Assembly (NCBI GenBank): GCA_035560415.1
Contig: DATMZG010000045.1
Coordinates: 1 to 5,325, forward strand
Reading direction: 5' to 3'
DNA length: 5,325 nucleotides
From: DATMXT01 sp035560415
GTDB lineage: Bacteria > Bacillota > Clostridia > Oscillospirales > Feifaniaceae
The notes under the pieces are model-generated. The model searched no databases. It saw nothing but the letters and a program-made list of their open reading frames with translations, and was not told the DNA's origin. This document shows positions 1 through 5,325 of this stretch, in pieces; positions within the stretch are counted from its first letter, which is position 1, and every line of letters starts with the position of its first letter. The position numbers were made by a program, and so were the translations under genes.

Positions 1-1134
1 GGGCTGCTCAGTGACGGACGGGTCGACCGTGACGGTCTTCGGCTTGCTGCCCGAGAGGGTGACGCCGTCGGCGTTGACCTCGGCTGCCGTGACCGTGCCC
101 TTGTTTTCAATGGTCGCCTGCGCGTTGACGGTCAGCGTGGAGACCGTGGAGCCGGAGTTGATGCGAACCTCGACTTCGGCGTTTACGGTGACGTCGTCAA
201 AGGCGCCTTCGAGAATGACGGCGTCGTCGCCGTCGTCGACATAGATGACGCCGACGGCCGAGCCGTCGGCCTTGACGACGCGGATTTCACCGTCAGCCGT
301 CTTTTCAATATAGATGGGGCCAAGCTCGCTTGCGCCCACGATGTGGATGGAGTTGGTTCCGCCGCCGCGGATGACGGTGGCGCCCGTGACCTTGACGTTG
401 TCAAGCGTCACGTCGCCCTGTCCGACGCCCTGCGCAATGAGCAGGTCGCCTGTGATGGTCATGTCCTTGAGCACGGCGTCCGGGGCGCTGACGACGGCCA
501 TGCCGGTCACGTCGCCGGTGTACTCTTTGCCCTCAGTGAACAGGCCGCCAATCGCGTTGTTCAAAATGGTCACGACTTCGGCTCTTGTGATGCCGCTCTT
601 AGGCCTGTACATGTTCTGGTCGCCGCGGATGTAGCCTTTGGCCGCCAGCGCATTCACATAGCCCACGGCATAGTCGGAGACCGAGGCCGCGTCCGAAAAG
701 GCGGAGGCTGCCGCGCTCTCCCGGACGCCGAGCGCCCGGCCCAGCATGACCGCCGCGTCCTCCCGCGTGATTTTGTCGGCCGGGCGGACCATGCCGTCAT
801 GCCCGAGCATGACGCCGGCCGCGTTGGCCTTCAAAACCGCGTCGGTGTAGAAGTCCTGTCCCAAATCGGAAAACGTGTTCTCCGACTTTTCCCGGAACTT
901 CATCACCCTGTCGATGATGACGGCCATCTCGCCGCGGGTGATGGGCGCGTCCGGCCTGAATGTGCCGGCATCCCCCGTGAGAATTCCCGCGTCGCTCCAT
1001 TTTTCAATGGCCGCCTGCGCATAGTGGCCGGCCGTGTCGGTGTAGGCCGCCAGCGCAGACAGAGGCAGCATGGCCGTCGCCATGGCCGCCGCCAGGAGCA
1101 GGGAGAGCGCTTTTTTCATAAGCCTGCTGTTCAT
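1..1134 (-). CDS. Secreted SLH-domain surface protein, N-terminal part (runs off left edge)
   Basis: The frame is open from an ATG at 1134 to the window edge (378 residues, no stop), so the C-terminus is missing. Residues 1-30 form a signal peptide: basic start (MNSRLMKK), Ala/Leu-rich core, and an ALA-type cleavage site at about 27-30. Three SLH domains follow at about 31-81, 87-137 and 146-196. Their TRAE-like signatures are ITRGE, ITRED and ITRAE. SLH domains typically bind pyruvylated secondary cell-wall polysaccharide, so the protein is probably displayed on the cell surface with its N-terminus anchored. Residues about 205-378 are beta-rich and repetitive, with short Val/Thr/Ile strands separated by Gly/Asp/Asn turns (for example TITGDLLIAQG, then IRGGGTNSIHIVG), which suggests a beta-helix-like or stacked-strand stalk. 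An acidic run DDGDD lies near residue 300. I chose the ATG at 1134 because AAGGAGA lies 10 bases upstream; an internal ATG at 1119 (MKKALS) has only a weak site. The function of the distal part is unknown. Confidence 0.9.
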   Translation of the reverse strand, partial: MNSRLMKKALSLLLAAAMATAMLPLSALAAYTDTAGHYAQAAIEKWSDAGILTGDAGTFRPDAPITRGEMAVIIDRVMKFREKSENTFSDLGQDFYTDAVLKANAAGVMLGHDGMVRPADKITREDAAVMLGRALGVRESAAASAFSDAASVSDYAVGYVNALAAKGYIRGDQNMYRPKSGITRAEVVTILNNAIGGLFTEGKEYTGDVTGMAVVSAPDAVLKDMTITGDLLIAQGVGQGDVTLDNVKVTGATVIRGGGTNSIHIVGASELGPIYIEKTADGEIRVVKADGSAVGVIYVDDGDDAVILEGAFDDVTVNAEVEVRINSGSTVSTLTVNAQATIENKGTVTAAEVNADGVTLSGSKPKTVTVDPSVTEQP

Positions 1135-1144
1135 GGATACTTTT

Positions 1145-1151
1145 TCTCCTT
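1145..1151 (-). promoter_or_regulatory. Ribosome binding site of the left SLH gene
   Basis: The minus strand reads AAGGAGA here, 10 bases before the ATG at 1134. It is the best Shine-Dalgarno match in this leader and favours the MNSRLMKK start over the internal methionine five codons later. Confidence 0.75.
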
Positions 1152-1250
1152 CTTGTACTTTTTTTATTTCTGTTGCAAGAATTGCAGTCGGACTCTGATA
1201 GTTATATTCTCTGATGATATTTCGTCGCTTATGCTATTAAATGTAACTGT

Positions 1251-1279
1251 AGTATATAACAACGATGCCAAAAAAGCAA
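1251..1279 (-). promoter_or_regulatory. Candidate promoter for the left SLH gene
   Basis: On the minus strand TATACT (1256-1251) matches five of six bases of a sigma-A -10 element. It is preceded after 17 bases by TTGCTT (1279-1274), which is a poor -35. It lies in the AT-rich gap directly after the preceding terminator, so a promoter is expected here, and it would give a leader of about 110 bases. The -35 match is weak and other AT-rich hexamers exist (for example TATAAC at 1206-1201), so the exact site is uncertain. Apart from this promoter and the ribosome binding site I see no other gene in 1135-1280. Confidence 0.35.
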
Positions 1280-1280
1280 C

Positions 1281-1320
1281 AAAAAAGCGCCCGCATTTTC
1301 GTTAAAAATGCGGGCGCTTT
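1281..1320 (-). terminator. Intrinsic terminator after the blaI-blaR1-like operon
   Basis: A perfect 16-bp inverted repeat has arms at 1284-1299 and 1305-1320 with a 5-base loop. The core is GC-rich (GCGCCCGC) with A/T-paired ends. On the minus strand the hairpin runs directly into T residues (1286-1281), followed by another T-rich stretch near 1275-1270. It starts 15 bases after the stop codon of the sensor gene. On the plus strand the sequence after the stem is GCAC with no T-tract beyond the stem, so it works best in the minus direction. Confidence 0.9.
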
Positions 1321-1335
1321 GCACTGTTTGGGCTT

Positions 1336-3651
1336 TCAGCGGCCGGTGAACATGCCGTCCGTGTGCCAAAAGCCGTCTTTTTCATAGAGCCGGAGCCCCC
1401 GGCCCTGCGACAGCCAGCCTTTGTACCGGCCCGACTCGATTTCAACGCCGGAGCCGGCATACCACGGCGAGCTGCGGGGCGTCTTGACGGCATAGTCGAT
1501 GATGTACACCTCCGGCTGACCGGGGAAATTTACGTTGTCGGGGTCGTAGCTCACCCGCAAAATCTGTAAATCCGGCACATGAAAGGCACTGGTCCCGGGC
1601 AGGGACAGGACCGCCTGCCGCCACTTATACGCCCACCGGGTGACGGTGTCAATCATGTCCTCGCCCTCAATGACCGGAATCGCAATGGAGCTCTGCTCCA
1701 CCTCACCCTCCTCAGTGACGGCAAACTCAATCTTTGGCAAATCCCTGAAGAAATCGTCGAGCGGCGTGACGTACTGCGGCGGGCCCGCGGCCGACGCGTC
1801 GGCAAAGACCGCGATTGTGCCTGATTCGAGCGAGCCGTCCTCGGAAATTTTGGCCGTCGCCTGAAAGCTGAAGTTCGCCTGCTGCTCCTCGCCGATATCG
1901 TCCGGCGCGTCGTAGTAGATATACGACGTGTAGTACATGGTCCACAGGAAGGTGCCGGTGTAGTCTCCCCCGCTCACCGCCTCCCCGTACCCGTCCATCC
2001 CGTAGCGCAGGCCGGAATAGCAGGGCGAATATGCCGCGTCCATTTTTTGCGCAATGTAGTCATAGACCTGCTGCTGGGGGCTTGGCGGATTGACTGTGCC
2101 GTCCGGCTGCCGGATGGTTTGAACAACCTCATCGCTTGAATAATAAAAAATGACGCTTGTGTTGTCGCTCAGCGTGTACACATCGCCGAACAGGCCCGAG
2201 AGCATTCCGTACTCTTGGCCCATGATTTTGTGGACTTCCCCGCGCGGCATCCCCAAGCGGACATCCCGCCAATTCATTTGAGTCGCCGGCATCCCGGTCT
2301 CTTTCAGCCGGTAGAGGCTCCACATGGAGCCGCCGTTCAAATTGACGGCGGCAAGCCAGACCTGCGAATCCATTTGGTAGACGCGGTATCGGTCCCCGAC
2401 GGCGTACTCCATGCGCAGAGAATACGCGCCGATGTCAACGGGCTGCGTCATAAAGAGCGCGTCCCACGCCGCCGCGTCGACCTCTTTGCCGTACCAGTCG
2501 ATGTCTTCGGACGGGATGTTCTCCTGCACCTCGCCCGTCTCCTCGCCGACAATCGTAAAGCCCGTGTCTGGGTCGAGCAGATAGAGCTGCCCCGTGCCCT
2601 CAAAGGGGATGTATGAGCTCAGCGGGTTCGTGTACAGGTTTTCGTCAAACGCATAGGCCCGCGCAAAGGCGGGAAGCTCGCCCGGCTCGGGCGCTTTGGG
2701 CGGGGTCCCTGCCGGGTCGGTCAGCAGGCAGACCGCCGCGACGAGGACAGCCGCCGCCGCCGCAACCAGCACCCAAAACGCCGGTTTTTTGTAGTTCAGC
2801 ACATTTTTGACGCGCCCTTTCGCGCCGCTCTCGCCGAAGGCCAGCGGACTGCCGGCCAGAATCGGCCCCTTTGTCGCAAGCCGCATGAGGGCCGCGGAGT
2901 ACCCGGTCTTGCCCTCTTTGTCAAGCCCCGCGATGACTTTCTCATCGCAGCTCATCTCAAGGTCGCGGCTCATGAGGACGAAGCCCAGCCACAGAAAAGG
3001 GTTGAACCAGTGCACCGACAGCACGAGAAATGCGAGGGGCTTGATGAGGTAATCCCTGCGCGCGATGTGGGTCTCCTCATGGCGGAGGACATAGTCCCGC
3101 TCCTCCCCCGTCAGGCCGACCGGCAGGTAGATTTTGGGCGCGATAAACCCGCAGACAAAGGGCGAGGCGATTTTGTCGGTTTCATATATGTTGCCCCCGG
3201 CCAGCGTCGCGTCGGTGAGACGGCGCTTTAAGCGCTGGTAGGAGACGACGCTGTAAATGAGCATGAGGGCGACGCCCGCAAGCCATATGTAAGCGCCGAG
3301 CGACAGCAGCGTTTGCGCCGGATTTGCGCCCACAGCCGGCGCCGCCGCAGGCAGGGCGCCATTTATGACCGCCCTGCCGATGCCCGTTTGAGGCGGCGTC
3401 ACGCCGCCGAGGTTTTCGGGGATATGCGCAAGGGCGCCGTCCGCCGTGGCGGCCTTTCCGAGCCTGCCGAAGACCGAAAAGGCCGAGGGGATTGAAACGG
3501 GACAGACGAGCCGAAAGAGCACCAAACTCCAGAGCGCGTAGGAGAGCCACTTGGGCGCCCGCCTCAGCATCAGGCGCAGGACAAGCACCGCAAGCAGCAC
3601 ATAGGTCGCGGTGGCGCTCATGCTCAGAACCTTTAAAAACAACGCTTCCAT
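1336..3651 (-). CDS. BlaR1-like M56 membrane metalloprotease sensor with a non-PBP extracellular domain
   Basis: This is a 771-residue membrane sensor-protease. Hydrophobic segments lie at about 5-29, 36-56 and 115-136, one follows the active site (about 205-227), and a last one is at about 291-311. The zinc-protease signature HEETH is at 191-195. An ExxxD motif (EMSCD, 232-236) supplies the probable third zinc ligand, and the surrounding PKIYLP and HWFNPFLW context is typical of peptidase family M56. The last 460 residues should be extracellular. They lack the SxxK and KTG motifs of the penicillin-binding domain of true BlaR1/MecR1, so the ligand is probably not a beta-lactam bound in the classical way. 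Residues about 460-518 (LGMPRGEV, then IMGQEYG, then YTLSDNTSVIFYY) resemble a BamE/BLIP-like fold. The stop codon of the repressor gene overlaps the ATG by one base (TGATG), implying translational coupling. A GTG one codon earlier (3654) is an alternative start; the ATG has better spacing (8 bases) from a GGGGG site. Inferred role: signal-activated protease that relieves repression by the upstream BlaI-like protein. Confidence 0.9.
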   Translation of the reverse strand: MEALFLKVLSMSATATYVLLAVLVLRLMLRRAPKWLSYALWSLVLFRLVCPVSIPSAFSVFGRLGKAATADGALAHIPENLGGVTPPQTGIGRAVINGALPAAAPAVGANPAQTLLSLGAYIWLAGVALMLIYSVVSYQRLKRRLTDATLAGGNIYETDKIASPFVCGFIAPKIYLPVGLTGEERDYVLRHEETHIARRDYLIKPLAFLVLSVHWFNPFLWLGFVLMSRDLEMSCDEKVIAGLDKEGKTGYSAALMRLATKGPILAGSPLAFGESGAKGRVKNVLNYKKPAFWVLVAAAAAVLVAAVCLLTDPAGTPPKAPEPGELPAFARAYAFDENLYTNPLSSYIPFEGTGQLYLLDPDTGFTIVGEETGEVQENIPSEDIDWYGKEVDAAAWDALFMTQPVDIGAYSLRMEYAVGDRYRVYQMDSQVWLAAVNLNGGSMWSLYRLKETGMPATQMNWRDVRLGMPRGEVHKIMGQEYGMLSGLFGDVYTLSDNTSVIFYYSSDEVVQTIRQPDGTVNPPSPQQQVYDYIAQKMDAAYSPCYSGLRYGMDGYGEAVSGGDYTGTFLWTMYYTSYIYYDAPDDIGEEQQANFSFQATAKISEDGSLESGTIAVFADASAAGPPQYVTPLDDFFRDLPKIEFAVTEEGEVEQSSIAIPVIEGEDMIDTVTRWAYKWRQAVLSLPGTSAFHVPDLQILRVSYDPDNVNFPGQPEVYIIDYAVKTPRSSPWYAGSGVEIESGRYKGWLSQGRGLRLYEKDGFWHTDGMFTGR

Positions 3652-4016
3652 CACTTGCGCCCCCGGTACGCGTCAATCATGCGCGCGATCTGCTCGGCCT
3701 CGTCGTCGCTGACCTGTTCGCCTAAAAAAGCCGCAATGAACTGAGGCAGCGAGCCGTCAAAACTGCGGTTGACGACCTCGCGGCTCTCGGCTCTTTGCAC
3801 CTCTTTGCGCCCGACGAGCGAAGTGACCACCGTGTTTTCGTTTTTTAAGAGCTCTCTGTCGCAGAGCCTTTTGAGCACGGTGTATGTGGTGGTGCGCTTC
3901 CAGCCGAGCTGCGACTGCGCCAATTTGCACAGTTCGGGCGAGGCGACCGGCTCCGCGTCCCACACGACCATGAGCAGCCGGTAGTCGGCGTTGCTGAGCT
4001 TTAGCTCCGGATTCAT
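3651..4016 (-). CDS. blaI: BlaI/MecI/CopY-family transcriptional repressor
   Basis: This 121-residue protein has the normal length and layout of the BlaI/MecI family. An N-terminal winged helix (about 5-75) opens with LSNADYRLLMVVWD and includes the probable recognition helix WKRTTTYTVLKRL at 39-51. A wing follows (NTVVTSLVGRKEV), then a helical C-terminal dimerisation segment (about 76-118) containing PQFIAAFLGEQVS. In the family, dimers repress promoters and are inactivated by proteolysis within the C-terminal region when the partner BlaR1 is triggered. The AAFLGE segment is the expected neighbourhood of that cut, but the scissile bond cannot be assigned here. The ATG at 4016 has a GGAGG site 7 bases upstream. 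It is the first gene of a two-gene operon with the M56 sensor, and its promoter overlaps paired dyads, consistent with autorepression. The symbol reflects family membership, not proven beta-lactam response. Confidence 0.93.
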   Translation of the reverse strand: MNPELKLSNADYRLLMVVWDAEPVASPELCKLAQSQLGWKRTTTYTVLKRLCDRELLKNENTVVTSLVGRKEVQRAESREVVNRSFDGSLPQFIAAFLGEQVSDDEAEQIARMIDAYRGRK

Positions 4017-4023
4017 CTAAAAA

Positions 4024-4028
4024 CCTCC
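4024..4028 (-). promoter_or_regulatory. Ribosome binding site of the BlaI-like gene
   Basis: The minus strand reads GGAGG, followed by 7 bases to the ATG at 4016, which fixes this start. It abuts the promoter-distal operator dyad, and its GGAG is part of the outer arm of the large palindrome. Confidence 0.85.
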
Positions 4029-4076
4029 AGTCGAACTTATTAGACTGTGTCTTTAGTCTAACAGGTTCGACTGGAG
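4025..4076. promoter_or_regulatory. Paired operator dyads forming a 52-bp concentric palindrome
   Basis: The outer arms are perfect 12-bp inverted repeats (4025-4036 and 4065-4076). The inner arms are TTAGACT (4040-4046) and AGTCTAA (4055-4061), centred on the same point. The sequence also resolves into two 18-bp dyads with consensus AGTCKAA-N4-TTMGACT. Dyad A is 4029-4046 (AGTCGAA-CTTA-TTAGACT) and dyad B is 4055-4072 (AGTCTAA-CAGG-TTCGACT). Half-site centres are 11 bp apart, one helical turn, and the two dyad centres are 26 bp apart. Dyad B covers the -10 and part of the spacer; dyad A covers the expected early transcript. This is the expected layout for dimers of the adjacent BlaI-like repressor blocking their own promoter. 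Binding by that protein is inferred from position and symmetry. Confidence 0.82.
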
Positions 4077-4083
4077 ATGTCAA
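4055..4083 (-). promoter_or_regulatory. Sigma-A-like promoter of the blaI-blaR1-like operon
   Basis: On the minus strand a perfect -35 TTGACA (4083-4078) is followed after exactly 17 bases by TAGACT (4060-4055), a four-of-six -10. Transcription would begin near 4048, giving a leader of about 32 bases before the ATG at 4016. The -10 hexamer is embedded in operator dyad B, so its departure from TATAAT probably reflects the overlap with the repressor half-site. A strong -35 with an occluded -10 fits a repressible promoter. Confidence 0.8.
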
Positions 4084-4116
4084 TGAAAAAATTACTGTTT
4101 TGTTCGACTCCATTGG

Positions 4117-4155
4117 AAAATAAAAACTGCCGGTAAAACCGGCAGTTTTTATTTT
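4117..4155 (-). terminator. Intrinsic terminator after the right SLH gene (potentially bidirectional)
   Basis: A perfect 18-bp inverted repeat (arms 4117-4134 and 4138-4155, 3-base loop) has a GC-containing core ACTGCCGGT and ends in an A-run on one side and a TTTTTATTTT run on the other. It lies 7 bases after the TAA at 4163-4165 of the right SLH gene. Because the arms carry A-runs and T-runs symmetrically, it could terminate in both directions, but the only gene entering it within the window comes from the right. It insulates the repressor promoter from read-through. Confidence 0.9.
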
Positions 4156-4162
4156 CGTGTCT

Positions 4163-5325
4163 TTACTTTCCGAGCAGGTTGTAGAGCACCTGCGCCATCT
4201 GGGCGCGGGTCGTCGTGCCGGTCGGGGTCAGCATGCCGTCCGAGCCGCCGACCGTGCCGGTCCTGACAAACAAGGTCATGGCCTCTTTGGCCCAGGGCGC
4301 AATCTCGCCCGCATCCGCAAAGTCGTCCACCGTCTTGCCGGACTCCCCCTGCGGGAGCTTATCGATGACTTTTAGCCCGTTGTAGAGCAGCGTGAACATC
4401 TCCTGACGCGTGATTTGCGCCGCCGGCGCGTACAGGTTGTCGCCGACGCCGTTTGAAATGCCGAGCCGCTTTGCCGCCGCGAGGTAGCCGGTGTAGTAGA
4501 CGTCGCCCGCGTCGGCGAAATTGTCCGCCGGATTTGCATCGGGCTCAATGCCGTAGGCCCGCATCATCAGGACAAGGAAGTCGGCGCGGGTCAGCTTCGC
4601 ATTTGGGCTGAAAGTCGTGCCGTCGCCGGTGCCGGTCGTGATGCCGCGATTTGCGATGAACATGACGGCCTCATAGAACCAGTCGCCGCGGGAGACGTCG
4701 GTGAAGGGGTTGCCGGCCGCCGCCGTGGCGTCGTAACCCACCACGTAGCAGGAGAGGTGGGTGACGGTAAACTGTACAGTGCCGGTGGCGGCGTCGTAGG
4801 TGCAGGGGACGCTCACCAAATTGCCCTTGTTGTCCAGATACCAGACAGAGACCCCGTCCGGACCCTCCCCGGCTTTCAGGGTGTAGGGCAAGGTGAAGGT
4901 GACACAGCCGCCGCCAAACTCGGTGATGGGCGCCCCGCCCGCCATGACGGAGAGGTCGTAGACCGTGTTGTCCCCGGCCGCCGCCTGCTGCGCGGGGTTC
5001 AAGGTCTCCTTACCCACGGCGCCGATGGAAAGGGTGACGTCGGCGTCCCCCGCCTGCTGTGCGATGGCGGCCAGGGCGTCTGGGTCAAAGGTGACGGAGC
5101 CCTGCGGCAGCGCAAACTTGGCCGAAAGCCCGGCTTTGGCGAGCTCCTCAAGGGCAAAGGCCGGCAGGCTTGCCGCCGTCACGTCCGGAAGGGCGCTCAA
5201 ATCAAAGGACACAACGCCCGCCCCGGCGCCCGCGATAATCTGCCGCAGATTTGCCTCAGTGACGCTAAGCTTTGCCGTCTTGCCGCTTACGGTATAGGGC
5301 ACCGAGACGCCGCCGGCCTTGACTG
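4163..5325 (-). CDS. Large SLH-domain surface protein, C-terminal part (starts beyond right edge)
   Basis: The frame is open from the right edge to a TAA at 4163-4165, about 387 residues. The upstream codons (VKAGGVSV) continue without a stop. A GTG at 5302 lacks a ribosome binding site, so the true start is outside the window. Counting from that GTG, residues about 1-190 form a beta-rich domain of a type common before SLH modules in clostridial surface proteins. It includes FTLPYTLKAGEGP, VWYLDNKGNL and TYDAATGTVQFTVTHLS, with a regular alternation of strands. Three C-terminal SLH domains follow: about 198-251 (4711-4550), 260-314 (4525-4361) and 326-378 (4327-4169). Their anchor motifs LTRAD, ITRQE and TTRAQ are all variants of TRAE. 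The protein should be secreted and held on wall polysaccharide through its C-terminus, the opposite polarity to the SLH protein at the left of the window. The enzymatic or binding role of the missing N-terminal part is unknown. Confidence 0.9.
   Translation of the reverse strand, partial: VKAGGVSVPYTVSGKTAKLSVTEANLRQIIAGAGAGVVSFDLSALPDVTAASLPAFALEELAKAGLSAKFALPQGSVTFDPDALAAIAQQAGDADVTLSIGAVGKETLNPAQQAAAGDNTVYDLSVMAGGAPITEFGGGCVTFTLPYTLKAGEGPDGVSVWYLDNKGNLVSVPCTYDAATGTVQFTVTHLSCYVVGYDATAAAGNPFTDVSRGDWFYEAVMFIANRGITTGTGDGTTFSPNAKLTRADFLVLMMRAYGIEPDANPADNFADAGDVYYTGYLAAAKRLGISNGVGDNLYAPAAQITRQEMFTLLYNGLKVIDKLPQGESGKTVDDFADAGEIAPWAKEAMTLFVRTGTVGGSDGMLTPTGTTTRAQMAQVLYNLLGK

Noticed and set aside
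1135..1250. Riboswitch or structured RNA in the leader of the left SLH gene
   Set aside because: The segment is AT-rich, with no long helices or known conserved aptamer core that I can recognise.
343..1305. Long plus-strand open frame of 320 codons
   Set aside because: It lies antisense to the SLH gene, whose signal peptide and three SLH domains are clear. It is rich in His, Arg, Gly and Val as expected of a shadow frame in GC-rich DNA, and it runs through the leader and terminator.
3182..3676. Minus-strand open frame overlapping the start of the sensor gene in another frame
   Set aside because: The Arg/Gly/Ala-rich product has no family resemblance, while the overlapping frame encodes the conserved M56 N-terminus.
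1336..4016. Naming the pair as a beta-lactam resistance operon (blaR1-blaI or mecR1-mecI)
   Set aside because: No beta-lactamase or PBP gene is present and the sensor lacks penicillin-binding motifs; only the protease and repressor families are supported.
4025..4076. Palindrome as an RNA attenuator or riboswitch in the repressor leader
   Set aside because: With the promoter at 4055-4083 the transcript begins near 4048, so one arm is never transcribed and the RNA hairpin cannot form. The symmetry must act at the DNA level.
3757..4113. Minus-strand open frame of 118 codons overlapping the repressor
   Set aside because: Its ATG at 4113 lies upstream of the inferred promoter and transcript start, and it crosses the operator. 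The product shows no domain, and the BlaI-like frame explains the region.
5302..5302. GTG as the true start of the right SLH gene
   Set aside because: There is no ribosome binding site or signal peptide, and the frame stays open to the window edge with in-domain sequence.
1..5325. CRISPR arrays, tRNA or rRNA genes, insertion sequences, attachment sites
   Set aside because: I found no regularly spaced repeats, tRNA-like or rRNA segments, transposase frames or terminal inverted repeats; the inverted repeats seen are two terminators and one operator.

Overview
The window is GC-rich, with four protein genes all on the minus strand, so transcription runs from high to low coordinates. A BlaI/BlaR1-type repressor and sensor-protease pair sits between two S-layer-homology (SLH) surface proteins. 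SLH domains, Gram-positive Shine-Dalgarno sites, T-rich intrinsic terminators and the M56/BlaI pair suggest a GC-rich member of the Firmicutes, most likely a Clostridia/Oscillospiraceae-like bacterium. The taxonomic guess is inference from style, not from a marker gene.

Layout in transcription order. (1) 5325-4163: C-terminal part of a large secreted protein ending in three SLH domains; its start lies beyond the window. (2) 4155-4117: a near-symmetric intrinsic terminator. (3) 4083-4017: a compact control region with a sigma-A-like promoter (TTGACA, 17-base spacer, TAGACT), a 52-bp concentric palindrome made of two 18-bp dyads, and a strong ribosome binding site. (4) 4016-3651: a BlaI/MecI/CopY-family winged-helix repressor. 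(5) 3651-1336: a BlaR1-like M56 membrane metalloprotease, translationally coupled to the repressor, whose large extracellular half is not recognisably a penicillin-binding domain. (6) 1320-1281: an intrinsic terminator. (7) 1279-1135: an AT-rich leader with a weak promoter candidate. (8) 1134-1: an exported protein with three N-terminal SLH domains followed by a beta-rich repetitive region, running off the left edge.

By analogy with BlaR1/BlaI, the sensor would detect an extracellular signal, activate its cytosolic HEETH zinc protease and cause loss of the repressor, which relieves repression of its own operon. The dyads overlap the -10 element and the start of the transcript, which fits autorepression. 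No beta-lactamase or PBP2a gene is present, so the ligand and any further target genes are unknown. The flanking SLH genes are cell-wall-anchored proteins; whether they belong to the regulon cannot be told from this sequence, and neither shows a matching operator in the window.

The parts worth a second look are the non-penicillin-binding sensor domain, including a possible BamE/BLIP-like segment, and the clear multi-half-site operator, which could be used to find the regulon elsewhere in the genome.
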